Shown in pieces: positions 1 through 5,629 of a DNA stretch of 9,973 nt (positions are counted from its first letter, which is position 1; each line of letters starts with the position of its first letter). This stretch comes from DAOMOP01 sp035444405 (GTDB lineage Bacteria > Pseudomonadota > Gammaproteobacteria > Burkholderiales > Rhodocyclaceae): assembly GCA_035444405.1 (NCBI GenBank), contig DAOMOP010000154.1, forward strand, positions 1 to 9,973, in the 5' to 3' direction. A program made the translations under genes and the position numbers. The notes under the pieces are model-generated. The model made no database searches. It was not told where the DNA came from and saw nothing but the letters and a program-made list of their open reading frames with translations.

Positions 1-113
1 CGGGCATCGAGAACGCGCTCTTCTACAAGGACAACTGCCGCATGCTGTACGGCAGTGCACAGGACGTCATCGCCGCAGCGGTCGGGCACGTGAAGGCACT
101 CGAGGCGGCTTGA
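1..113 (+). CDS. C-terminal end of a possible amidohydrolase (partial)
   Basis: The reading frame is open from the left edge (first full codon at 3) to a TGA at 111-113 and gives 36 residues beginning GIENALFYKDNCRMLYG. A helix of this kind, with an N followed by a hydrophobic-rich RMLYG segment, resembles the end of the last helix of amidohydrolase-2 (TIM-barrel metal-dependent hydrolase) proteins, which typically finish with a conserved N..R.(L/F)(Y/L)G pattern. No metal-binding residue is inside the window, so the family is a guess from the tail only. The gene lies upstream of a TctA-type permease, and hydrolases and decarboxylases of this type are often found near carboxylate transporters, which fits but does not prove the assignment. 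That it is coding is fairly safe from the codon bias and open frame. Confidence 0.45.
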   Translation, partial: GIENALFYKDNCRMLYGSAQDVIAAAVGHVKALEAA

Positions 114-408
114 GCGTCCCTGCTCGGCCGCTCGAAGAGCTTGTGCTTCCTCCCTCGGGAAGGATGTGACACAGGGCCACGAGAGCAGTCCAGCAAACGG
201 TGGGGCGCATGGCGGGCGGGCATGTGGATTTCGGTGCATGTCCGCCCGCACCACATTTCGACGCACTATCGCCACGTCGCATTGCCGAAGAGTATCGTTT
301 CAGGGATCGTCGCGACCGTCGCGAACTGCACGGGCGAGCGATTGGGTGGCACGGAACGGCTGATGCAAGCCGCCACCTTGCGACCCGTACGGATAGTCCC
401 CGGATGCG
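114..408. other. Intergenic stretch without a supported gene
   Basis: Between the partial upstream gene and the TctA-type permease there is no open frame with a ribosome binding site, protein-like composition or recognisable motif; the frames that cross it are continuations of shadows of the permease. It holds a weak inverted repeat at 134-149 (GAAG arms) and another with CTTCC/GGAAG arms at 146-162, neither followed by a T run, so no intrinsic terminator is called. The doubled TCGCGAC-like element around 308-325 could be a binding site but is also expected by chance in DNA of this composition. No convincing sigma-70 promoter was found. Confidence 0.5.
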
Positions 409-423
409 GTGAAGGTGTGTTCC

Positions 424-1938
424 ATGGAAACACTGATCAACATATCGAACGGGATGCTGACGGCCCTGGACCCCCTCAACCTCGGGGTGTTGCTGATCGG
501 CCTGTCGGTCGGCGTGATCGCCGGCGCAATGCCGGGGATCTCGTTTGTCAATGCGATGGCGATCGCGCTGCCTTTCACCTACATGATGTCGCCGCTCGCC
601 TCGATGGTGTTTCTGGGCGGTATCTATGCTGGCGGCGTGTTTGGCGGCTCGATCTCGGCGATTCTGATCAACATCCCGGGCACACCCGCCTCGCTGCCGA
701 GCTGTTGGGACGGCTATCCGATGACGCAGCGCGGCGAATCGGCCCGTGCGCTCACGATCGCGATCGTCTCGTCGGCCTTTGGCGGCATCGCGAGCGCGCT
801 ACTCCTGACCTTTGCGGCCCCGCCGTTCGCGCAGTTCGCGCTGACCTTCGGGCAGCCGGAGTTCTTCGCGGCGACCTTTCTCGGGCTGGTCAGCATCGTC
901 GCGATTGCGAAGGCAGCCCCCTGGACCAGCTTCGTGTCGCTGCTGCTCGGCATCGTCATCGGCAGCATCGGCGTCGATCCGCTCTACGGCCTGCCGCGCC
1001 TGACCTTCGGCATCCCTGCACTGCAAAGTGGCATCGACTTCGTCGTCGTGATGATCGGATTGTTCGCTTTCTGTGAGGTGCTCGAGATGCTCGGCAAGCC
1101 GCGCCACGATCACGGCAAGGGCGTGCCGCGCGCGTTCAGGATACCGTCGTTGCGTGACTTCTGGGCGGTCAAGGGCGCGGCCGGGCGCGGCGCGGCGATC
1201 GGCTGCTCGGTCGGCATGGTGCCCGGCGCAGGCGCGACGGTCGGGGCGGTGATCGCATATGGCATCGAGAAGCAGGTCTCGCCGCGCGGAGACGACTTCG
1301 GCACCGGGGTCGAGGCCGGGCTCGCCGCCCCCGAGGCGGCCTCGAACGCGACCACCGGGGCGGCGATGATCCCGCTGCTCACACTCGGTATTCCCGGCAG
1401 CGCCGCGACCGCCATCATGCTCGCCGCGCTGGTGCTGCATGGCGTCAATCCGGGACCTCTGCTCTTCGCGACGCAGACAAACATGGTGTATGCAATCTTC
1501 GCGAGCCTGCTGCTCGCCAACCTCTTCATGATTGTCGCCGGCGTGCTGGTCGCGCGCGGCTTCTCGTCCATCCTGCGCATTCCGCCGACCATCCTGGGCG
1601 GCTTCATCATCGTGATGAGCGTGGTCGGCGCCTACGGGGTTCGCAACAACATTTTCGATGTCTACGTGTGCCTGTTCTTCGGCGTGGTCGGGTACATCAT
1701 GAAGCGCGCGAACTTTCCCAGCGCGCCGCTGGTACTCGGCGTGATCCTCGGGCCGCTGGCCGAGCGCTATTTCATGACCTCGCTGGCCAATTACGACAAC
1801 GACCCGACCATTTTCTTCACGCGCCCGATCAGCGCCACCATCCTGACCTTCTCAGTGGCTTTCGTCGCATGGGCGCTGATCCCGGAGGTGCTCAAGAAGC
1901 TGAGGCGCCTCAAGCGCGAAACCGACCGGCTCACCTGA
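424..1938 (+). CDS. TctA-type permease of a tripartite tricarboxylate transporter
   Basis: Predicted 504-residue inner-membrane protein, the usual TctA length. In this family TctA is the large permease subunit that, with the small TctB and a periplasmic TctC/Bug receptor, imports carboxylates using an ion gradient. Visible family landmarks are GAMPGIS (34-40), the GGIYAGGVFGGSISAILINIPG region (65-86, here summarised by position), DGYPM (96-100), MVPGAGATVGAVIAYGIEK (265-283), AAPEAASNAT (301-310), and LGIPGSAATA (321-330), with many hydrophobic membrane segments between them. The two PG-containing motifs reflect the internal two-fold repeat of the family. I chose ATG 424 over GTG 409 because GAAGGTG at 411-417 is well placed as ribosome binding site for 424. 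No tctB or tctC gene is adjacent in the window, so the substrate cannot be inferred; a partner may lie elsewhere. A terminator follows directly. Confidence 0.93.
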   Translation: METLINISNGMLTALDPLNLGVLLIGLSVGVIAGAMPGISFVNAMAIALPFTYMMSPLASMVFLGGIYAGGVFGGSISAILINIPGTPASLPSCWDGYPMTQRGESARALTIAIVSSAFGGIASALLLTFAAPPFAQFALTFGQPEFFAATFLGLVSIVAIAKAAPWTSFVSLLLGIVIGSIGVDPLYGLPRLTFGIPALQSGIDFVVVMIGLFAFCEVLEMLGKPRHDHGKGVPRAFRIPSLRDFWAVKGAAGRGAAIGCSVGMVPGAGATVGAVIAYGIEKQVSPRGDDFGTGVEAGLAAPEAASNATTGAAMIPLLTLGIPGSAATAIMLAALVLHGVNPGPLLFATQTNMVYAIFASLLLANLFMIVAGVLVARGFSSILRIPPTILGGFIIVMSVVGAYGVRNNIFDVYVCLFFGVVGYIMKRANFPSAPLVLGVILGPLAERYFMTSLANYDNDPTIFFTRPISATILTFSVAFVAWALIPEVLKKLRRLKRETDRLT

Positions 1939-1942
1939 CGGC

Positions 1943-1963
1943 GGGCGGCCGCGCCCCTTTTTT
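1943..1963 (+). terminator. Intrinsic terminator of the TctA-type permease gene
   Basis: A GGGCG/CGCCC stem (1943-1947 with 1952-1956) closes a four-base GCCG loop and is followed by one C and six T at 1958-1963. It begins five bases after the permease stop codon, so it should end that transcript and separate it from the HicA-like gene. Confidence 0.75.
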
Positions 1964-2071
1964 CGCCGTCGACGCTAAACTGCTCGACAGGACGCACTGA
2001 AGCCGCCGAAGGGCGCCCGCTTACCAAGTGGCGGGAGCCGGCCCCGAGCGCGGGTTCGAACGGACTGTCCG

Positions 2072-2350
2072 ATGAGCCACAAACACATCAACCTCCTGCG
2101 CACGATCTTCCAGGATCCGATCAGTGGCAACATCCACTGGCGCGAGATCGAGTCGCTGCTCAACCACGTCGGCGCGACGATCGAGCCTTCGCACGGCGCG
2201 CGCTTTCGCGTGGTGCTGAACGGCGTCGAGGGCTTTCTGCACTATCCGCATCACGGCAGCACCTGCTCGAAGCAGGACATCAAGCTGCTGCGCGAGTATC
2301 TCGCCCATGCCGGCGTGACGCCGTCGCTGTACGAGCAGAACAAGGATTGA
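2072..2350 (+). CDS. HicA-like small protein, no HicB partner
   Basis: Predicted 92-residue protein related to the HicA/YcfA mRNA interferase fold (small dsRBD-like domain). Residues 26-83 follow the family plan: a helix with IESLLNHVGATIE, then PSHGARFRVVLNG, where His41 sits where HicA toxins have the catalytic GSH histidine, then LHYPHHGS (56-63) in the place of the usual V(P)RHG element, and a last helix LLREYLAHAGVTP (72-84) like the ILKQAGI helix. It is longer than typical HicA toxins (about 60 residues) because of an N-terminal extension. No HicB-like antitoxin is seen on either side: the upstream 133 bases hold a terminator and the downstream 190 bases a promoter and leader. Solitary longer HicA-like proteins are common in proteobacteria and need not be toxins. 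The ribosome binding site is poor and no promoter is clear. Coding status is good, toxic activity is unknown. Confidence 0.75.
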   Translation: MSHKHINLLRTIFQDPISGNIHWREIESLLNHVGATIEPSHGARFRVVLNGVEGFLHYPHHGSTCSKQDIKLLREYLAHAGVTPSLYEQNKD

Positions 2351-2387
2351 GCGGCCCGACCCGACGGCTCACGATCGCCCGGCGGCA

Positions 2388-2416
2388 TTGACAGCGACGC
2401 CGGCAGCGACTTAGAT
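2388..2416 (+). promoter_or_regulatory. Sigma-70 promoter of the methyltransferase-permease unit
   Basis: A perfect -35 hexamer TTGACA (2388-2393) is followed after exactly 17 bases by TTAGAT (2411-2416), a three-of-six match to TATAAT that keeps the first T and final AT. Transcription would begin near 2423. This placement argues against translation from the in-frame ATG at 2415, which lies in the -10 box, and supports the start at 2541. Confidence 0.55.
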
Positions 2417-2422
2417 GACAGG

Positions 2423-2540
2423 GCGACAGGCCCCGCGGGTCACCGCGGCGCTTGCGCCGACGGCGTGCTGCCCGGCCTGCCGCCGCATGGGTGCAGCGAC
2501 TCCGGCTGCACGCGCATCAGGTCGACGCAGGAGGTTGCGC
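2423..2540 (+). promoter_or_regulatory. Hairpin-rich untranslated leader of the methyltransferase gene
   Basis: The inferred leader of about 118 bases contains a perfect six-pair CCGCGG/CCGCGG hairpin with GTCA loop (2433-2448), a competing five-pair GGCGC/GCGCC hairpin (2447-2458) sharing bases with it, and a perfect seven-pair GTGCAGC/GCTGCAC hairpin with a seven-base loop (2491-2511). The AGGAGG ribosome binding site (2529-2534) lies 18 bases after the last hairpin and is unpaired in this model. It does not match a riboswitch class I can recognise, including the SAH riboswitch that I looked for because the gene encodes a SAM-binding protein. GC-rich DNA forms such stems easily, so a regulatory role is only a possibility. 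Confidence 0.35.
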
Positions 2541-3383
2541 ATGCCGCGACACGCCCGCATTCCATTGTCCCGACCGCTACGCGCCGGCTTCATCACCATC
2601 TTGCTGGCCGCCGCGGCGACCCTGTGGGGCAGCGGTGCCTTCACCTCATCGGCCGCGGCGGCCGAGCCGCCACTCGACGTGCACTATGTGCCGACGCCGC
2701 ATCTGGTCGTCGAACGCATGCTGGAGATGGCGGACGTCGGCTCCGACGATTACGTGGTCGACCTCGGTTCGGGCGACGGCCGCATCGTCATCGCCGCGGT
2801 GCGCGACTATGGCGCGCGAGCCGGTCTCGGCATCGACCTCGATCCCCAGCGCCTTTCCGAAGCCCGCTATCACGCACGCCGCGATCGCGTGGACGATCGT
2901 GTCACGTTCGAGCAGGGCGACCTGTTCCTGAAGGATTTCTCCGACGCGACGGTGCTGACGCTGTATCTGCTGCCGTCGCTGAACCTGCGACTGAAGCCGA
3001 TCATCCTCGAGCGCATGGCCCCCGGCACCCGCGTCGTCTCGCATGCTTTCCACATGGGCGACTGGGCGCCCGACCGCCACGACATCGTCGATGGCCGCAA
3101 TGTGTATCTGTGGATCGTGCCGGCGCACGTCGCCGGGCAATGGCGCCTGCAGACGGCCGACGGCAGCGAGACCGCGCTCGCGCTGAACCAGCGCTTCCAG
3201 CACATCGACGGCAGCGCGACGGTCGACGGCGCGCAGGTCGCGCTTGGCGAGGCGACACTGCGCGGCGCCGAGATCCGCTTCTCGATCGGGTCCGATCGCT
3301 ACGTCGGCCGCGTCGAAGGCGACACGATCACCGCCGTGCCGCAGCCCGGAACCGTGCCGCGCTGGCATGCCCGACGCGACTGA
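2541..3383 (+). CDS. Exported class I SAM-dependent methyltransferase-like protein
   Basis: Predicted 280 residues. The start at ATG 2541 is set by an AGGAGG site at 2529-2534, six bases upstream; the longer in-frame start at 2415 overlaps the promoter. Residues 1-41 look like a signal peptide: R/H-rich start, hydrophobic core AGFITILLAAAATLW (15-29), and an alanine-rich end with likely cleavage near SSAAAA-EPP (about 41/42). The Rossmann methyltransferase core follows: motif I VVDLGSGDGRIV (72-83), acidic residue D99 in GLGIDLD for the SAM ribose, GDLF (126-129) and LTLYLLPS (139-146). It resembles a family of class I methyltransferases with N..L.P...RM.PG.R.VSH (148-168) and MGDW (172-175). 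Residues about 195-275 form a beta-rich tail lacking a known motif. The substrate is unknown. A periplasmic location would be odd because SAM is cytoplasmic. The permease start overlaps its 3' end by 17 bases. Confidence 0.88.
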   Translation: MPRHARIPLSRPLRAGFITILLAAAATLWGSGAFTSSAAAAEPPLDVHYVPTPHLVVERMLEMADVGSDDYVVDLGSGDGRIVIAAVRDYGARAGLGIDLDPQRLSEARYHARRDRVDDRVTFEQGDLFLKDFSDATVLTLYLLPSLNLRLKPIILERMAPGTRVVSHAFHMGDWAPDRHDIVDGRNVYLWIVPAHVAGQWRLQTADGSETALALNQRFQHIDGSATVDGAQVALGEATLRGAEIRFSIGSDRYVGRVEGDTITAVPQPGTVPRWHARRD

Positions 3384-4728
3384 GCGGCCGGACCGGCCAC
3401 GAATGCCGGTGCCACGGCACGGACTGTCGGTCGCCGATGGCGTCGCAGTGCTGGTCGGGGTGGTCATCGGCATCGGGATCTTCGGCTTCCCGCCCCTGGT
3501 CGCGCAGCAGGCCGACAGTGCACCGGTGTACATCGGCCTGTGGATCGCCGGCGGCGTGCTGATGCTGGTCGGCGCGCTGTGCTACGCCGAGCTCGGCTCG
3601 ACCTACCCGCATGCCGGCGGTGAATATCACTTCCTGCAGCGCGCCTGGGGGCCGGCCGTCGGGATGCTGTTCGCATGGGCACGCGGCACCGTGATCCAGA
3701 CCGGCTCGATCGCGGCGGTTGCGTTCATCTACGGCGAGTACGCGCAGCGGCTGGTCGCGCTCGGTGATGCGGGCGCCGCCCTGCACGCGGCCCTCGCGGT
3801 CGTCGCGCTGACGCTGCTCAACATGCTCGGAACACGCGAATCGAAACGCCTGCAGCTGCTGTTCACATCGCTCACCGTGATCGCCCTCGCGGCGGTGATC
3901 GGCGGCAGCGTGCTGGCCGCCACCCCCGCGCCGGCCGAGGCCGATGCAGGTCTCCCCGCTGCGCTGGCGGGCGACCTCGCCGGCGCGCTGGGGATGGGCA
4001 TGGTGTTCGTGCTGCTGACCTACGGCGGCTGGAACGAAGCGGCCTATCTGTCCGGAGAGCTGCGAGAGCCCGAGCGCAACATGAGCCGCGTGCTGTTGAT
4101 CGGCGCGGCCATCGTCAGCGTCACCTACGTGCTCGCCAACCTCGCCTATCTGCACATCTTCGGCCTGGACGGACTTCGCCAGACGCAGGCCATCGGCGCC
4201 GAGCTGATGCAGCTGGTGGGCGGCCCGCTGGCGGCCGCGCTGCTGAGCCTGATGGTCTGCGTGGCGGCGTTGAGCACGATCAATGCGACCATCCTGACCG
4301 GCGCGCGCGTCTACTACGCGCTCGGGCGCGACGTGCCGAGGCTCGCCGCCCTCGGTGCCTGGAACGACCGCGGCGAGACACCTGCCCGCGCGCTCGCCGT
4401 GCAGGGCGCCATCACGCTCGCACTGGTGCTGTTCGGCGCGACGACCGACAGCGGGATCGCAACGATGGTCGCCTACACGGCGCCGGTATTCTGGCTGTTC
4501 ATGCTGCTGTCGGCGATGGCGCTGCCGCGGCTGCGACGTCGCGACCCGCTGCGGCCGCGGCCGTTTCGCGTGCCGCTTTATCCGCTGACGCCACTGCTGT
4601 TCGCGGCCAGCTGCGCGGCGCTGCTGTGGTCGAGCACACGCTACGCCGGGCCCGGCGCGGCCGTCGGCCTGATCGTGCTGGCGAGCGGCCTGCCGCTGCT
4701 GTGGCTGGGTCGCAGGCCCGCCGGATGA
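3367..4728 (+). CDS. APC-superfamily amino acid permease
   Basis: Predicted 453-residue inner-membrane transporter of the amino acid-polyamine-organocation type, close to the usual length for about 12 membrane helices. The substrate-binding helix 1 carries GVVIGIGIF (31-39), the unwound G.G.G segment of the family. YAELGSTYPHAGGEYHFL (73-90) is the conserved helix 2-loop-helix 3 region, YGGWNEAAYLSGEL (219-232) is helix 6, and REPERNMSRVL (233-243) is the typical loop after it. Amino acid uptake or exchange is the family role; the substrate cannot be read. I chose ATG 3367, which overlaps the methyltransferase end and suggests translational coupling, although no ribosome binding site is strong; ATG 3403 (441 residues) is the alternative. 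It shares the promoter at 2388 with the methyltransferase. No T-tailed terminator follows on this strand, only a CCGGG/CCCGG hairpin at 4774-4790. Confidence 0.92.
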   Translation: MPDATERPDRPRMPVPRHGLSVADGVAVLVGVVIGIGIFGFPPLVAQQADSAPVYIGLWIAGGVLMLVGALCYAELGSTYPHAGGEYHFLQRAWGPAVGMLFAWARGTVIQTGSIAAVAFIYGEYAQRLVALGDAGAALHAALAVVALTLLNMLGTRESKRLQLLFTSLTVIALAAVIGGSVLAATPAPAEADAGLPAALAGDLAGALGMGMVFVLLTYGGWNEAAYLSGELREPERNMSRVLLIGAAIVSVTYVLANLAYLHIFGLDGLRQTQAIGAELMQLVGGPLAAALLSLMVCVAALSTINATILTGARVYYALGRDVPRLAALGAWNDRGETPARALAVQGAITLALVLFGATTDSGIATMVAYTAPVFWLFMLLSAMALPRLRRRDPLRPRPFRVPLYPLTPLLFAASCAALLWSSTRYAGPGAAVGLIVLASGLPLLWLGRRPAG

Positions 4729-4799
4729 AAAAATGGATCGGCCCCCGCAGCCGGAGCAGCAGTCTTCCGGAGCCCGGGTCGAGTGCCCGGCGCACACGC

Positions 4800-4828
4800 A
4801 AAAAGCCCGAGGCAGATCGCTCGGGCTC
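4800..4828 (-). terminator. Intrinsic terminator of the tRNA-Ser gene
   Basis: On the minus strand a perfect eight-pair stem (AGCCCGAG at 4821-4828 with its complement at 4805-4812) and eight-base loop is followed by a T run (complement of A at 4800-4805). It lies 35 bases beyond the tRNA 3' end and has no T run on the plus strand, so it works for minus-strand transcripts. Confidence 0.8.
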
Positions 4829-4835
4829 GCAACTT

Positions 4836-4858
4836 GCAGATGGTCGATCTGCAGATCT
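4836..4858 (-). repeat. Palindromic trailer between the tRNA and its terminator
   Basis: TGCAGAT (4836-4842) and ATCTGCA (4848-4854) form a perfect seven-pair hairpin with a five-base loop, and GATCTGCAGATC (4847-4858) is a separate 12-base perfect palindrome that shares one arm. They lie in the 35-base trailer of the tRNA precursor. A role in 3' processing is possible but unproven. Confidence 0.45.
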
Positions 4859-4863
4859 TCAGG

Positions 4864-4956
4864 TGGCGGAGAGGGTGGGATTCGAACCCACGTGCCTGGT
4901 TTCCCAGACCATCCGATTTCGAGTCGGCGCCGTTATGACCACTTCGGTACCTCTCC
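4864..4956 (-). tRNA. tRNA-Ser with anticodon CGA
   Basis: The 93-base minus-strand gene folds as a class II tRNA. The acceptor arms GGAGAGG (4950-4956) and CCTCTCC (4868-4874) pair perfectly, the discriminator is G (4867), and CCA is encoded (4864-4866). The T arm is GTGGG/CCCAC around TTCGAAT. The anticodon loop reads CTCGAAA with CGA at positions 34-36, so it reads UCG serine codons. The long variable arm has CTGG/CCAG with a GAAA loop, as expected for serine. The D stem has three pairs (CCG/CGG). The outermost anticodon-stem pair (27-43) is G with A, a small irregularity. It has its own promoter and terminator, and the serS gene that charges it lies about 670 bases upstream on the same strand. 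Confidence 0.96.
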
Positions 4957-4962
4957 GGATCT

Positions 4963-5034
4963 GACATCAATCGTCAGGAGCGCGCATTATACGCACAAGC
5001 CCGACCCCGCACAACGCGAAGCACGTACAAAAAA
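4963..5034 (-). promoter_or_regulatory. Promoter of the tRNA-Ser gene
   Basis: On the minus strand a perfect -10 TATAAT (4986-4991) is preceded after exactly 17 bases by TTGTGC (5009-5014), a partial -35. A run of six T (5029-5034) further upstream may act as an UP element. The bases after the -10 box, GCGCGCTCC, form a GC-rich discriminator of the type linked with growth-rate and stringent control of stable RNA genes. The short leader contains a CTGAC/GTCAG hairpin (4963-4979) just before the mature 5' end. Confidence 0.8.
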
Positions 5035-5074
5035 TTCGTCCGCTGCGTCGCGCATCCGGTGCGGCAGTCGGCCG

Positions 5075-5431
5075 TCAGCGGCTCGTGCGCCGCTCGAACT
5101 CGTCATAGGCGCGGATCGCCTCGGCGGCATACATCAGCACCGGCCCGCCGCCCATGTAAGTGCACACGGCCAGCGTCTCGACCAGCTGCTCGCGCGTGAC
5201 ACCGAGGCGGATCAGTGCCTTGACGTGAAAGCCGATGCACGCGTCGCAGCGCGACGCGACGCCGATGGCCAGCGCGATCAACTCCTTGTGCAGGGCCGAC
5301 AGCGCGCCCTCCTTCAGCGCCGCCTTGGCCATCGCGCCAAAGCCCTCCATCGTTTCCGGAGCCTCCCTGCGCAAGGCCTCGAGTCCCTTGGAGACGTCGC
5401 TGGTGATCTGAACGAAGGATTTGCCCGACAT
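5075..5431 (-). CDS. Carboxymuconolactone decarboxylase / AhpD-like protein
   Basis: Predicted 118-residue all-helical protein of the CMD/AhpD-like family, whose members are small oligomeric redox or decarboxylase proteins. HKELIALAIGVASRCDACIG (48-67) and FHVKALIRLG (68-77) give the AhpD-type active-site plan: Glu50, Cys62-x-x-Cys65 and His69, so a thiol-based peroxidase or disulfide-reductase activity is more likely than true muconolactone decarboxylation. TLAVCTYMGGGPVLMYAAEA (86-105) is the usual closing helix pair. ATG 5431 is chosen although its ribosome binding site is poor, because the predicted transcription start near 5453 excludes the GTG at 5473. It is between serS and tRNA-Ser on the same strand but has its own promoter with an FNR-like site, which would tie expression to oxygen or nitrogen-oxide status. 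The real substrate is unknown. Confidence 0.9.
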   Translation of the reverse strand: MSGKSFVQITSDVSKGLEALRREAPETMEGFGAMAKAALKEGALSALHKELIALAIGVASRCDACIGFHVKALIRLGVTREQLVETLAVCTYMGGGPVLMYAAEAIRAYDEFERRTSR

Positions 5432-5453
5432 CGCAATATTCAGTAATTGGTGA

Positions 5454-5501
5454 TTTGCTAATGTAGCGAACACCCTCCCCCACCCCCTTGCGCCAGATCA
5501 A
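5454..5501 (-). promoter_or_regulatory. Possible FNR/ANR-type class II promoter of the AhpD-like gene
   Basis: On the minus strand the site TTGAT-CTGG-CGCAA (5488-5501) matches the FNR/ANR/DNR consensus TTGAT-N4-ATCAA at 8 of 10 positions, with the distal half perfect. TACATT at 5460-5465 is a four-of-six -10 box. If transcription starts seven bases after it (5453), the site is centred at -41.5, the exact class II activator position, and no -35 box is visible, as expected for an activated promoter. An imperfect inverted repeat TTTGCTA-ATG-TAGCGAA (5454-5470, plus-strand reading) overlaps the -10 box and could bind a repressor. All of this is inferred from sequence. Confidence 0.45.
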
Positions 5502-5515
5502 GTCGGATTGCCGAA

Positions 5516-5531
5516 CGCCCCGGCCGGGGCG
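5516..5531. repeat. 16-base perfect GC palindrome
   Basis: CGCCCC-GGCC-GGGGCG is a perfect self-complementary 16-mer located upstream of the FNR-like site, between serS and the AhpD-like gene. It could form a hairpin in read-through RNA from serS or be a protein-binding site. No T run follows on either strand. Confidence 0.5.
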
Positions 5532-5587
5532 GCCAGCAGGCATCGCGTCATCGGCCGCACCGATCTACGCCGGCGACGACGAGGCGT

Positions 5588-5614
5588 GTCGGCACCGCGC
5601 GCGGCCGTGCCGAC
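5588..5614 (-). terminator. Possible hairpin terminator after serS (no T run)
   Basis: A perfect eight-pair stem (GTCGGCAC at 5588-5595 with GTGCCGAC at 5607-5614) and 11-base GC-rich loop begins 16 bases after the serS stop on the minus strand. It lacks a T run, so it may stop transcription only with help, or may protect the mRNA 3' end. Confidence 0.4.
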
Positions 5615-5629
5615 GCGATGCGTGCGGTG

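Noticed and set aside
347..368. Sigma-54-like TGGCACG followed by a GC element upstream of the TctA-type gene
   Set aside because: The GG and GC elements are nine rather than ten bases apart and the TTGC part does not match, so the strict sigma-54 spacing is not met.
1976..1981. TAAACT as a -10 box for the HicA-like gene
   Set aside because: No -35 box is found at 16-18 bases; that position falls in the terminator stem and T run of the preceding gene.
2050..2066. GGGTTCGAAC resembling a tRNA T loop, as for a tRNA fragment or attachment site
   Set aside because: The flanking bases do not pair as a T stem, no acceptor or anticodon arm is present, and the tRNA-Ser 3' end is not repeated there.
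3328..4797. Long minus-strand frame of 489 codons
   Set aside because: It is antisense to the amino acid permease, rich in Gln, Arg and His with no domain, and starts and ends without sensible signals.
4626..5446. Plus-strand reading frames over the tRNA region with VGFEPT- or GGIRTH-like segments
   Set aside because: They read the antisense of the tRNA-Ser gene. Such peptides are a well-known annotation artefact of tRNA-Ser complements, and they also cross the tRNA promoter and terminator.
5431..5473. GTG at 5473 as an earlier start of the AhpD-like gene
   Set aside because: Its ribosome binding site would abut the codon, the added 14 residues are not like the family, and the codon lies upstream of the predicted transcription start.
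5473..5480. KOPS-like 8-mer GGGGAGGG on the minus strand
   Set aside because: It matches GGGNAGGG, but one 8-mer in 10 kb of GC-rich DNA is expected by chance and orientation bias cannot be judged from one site.
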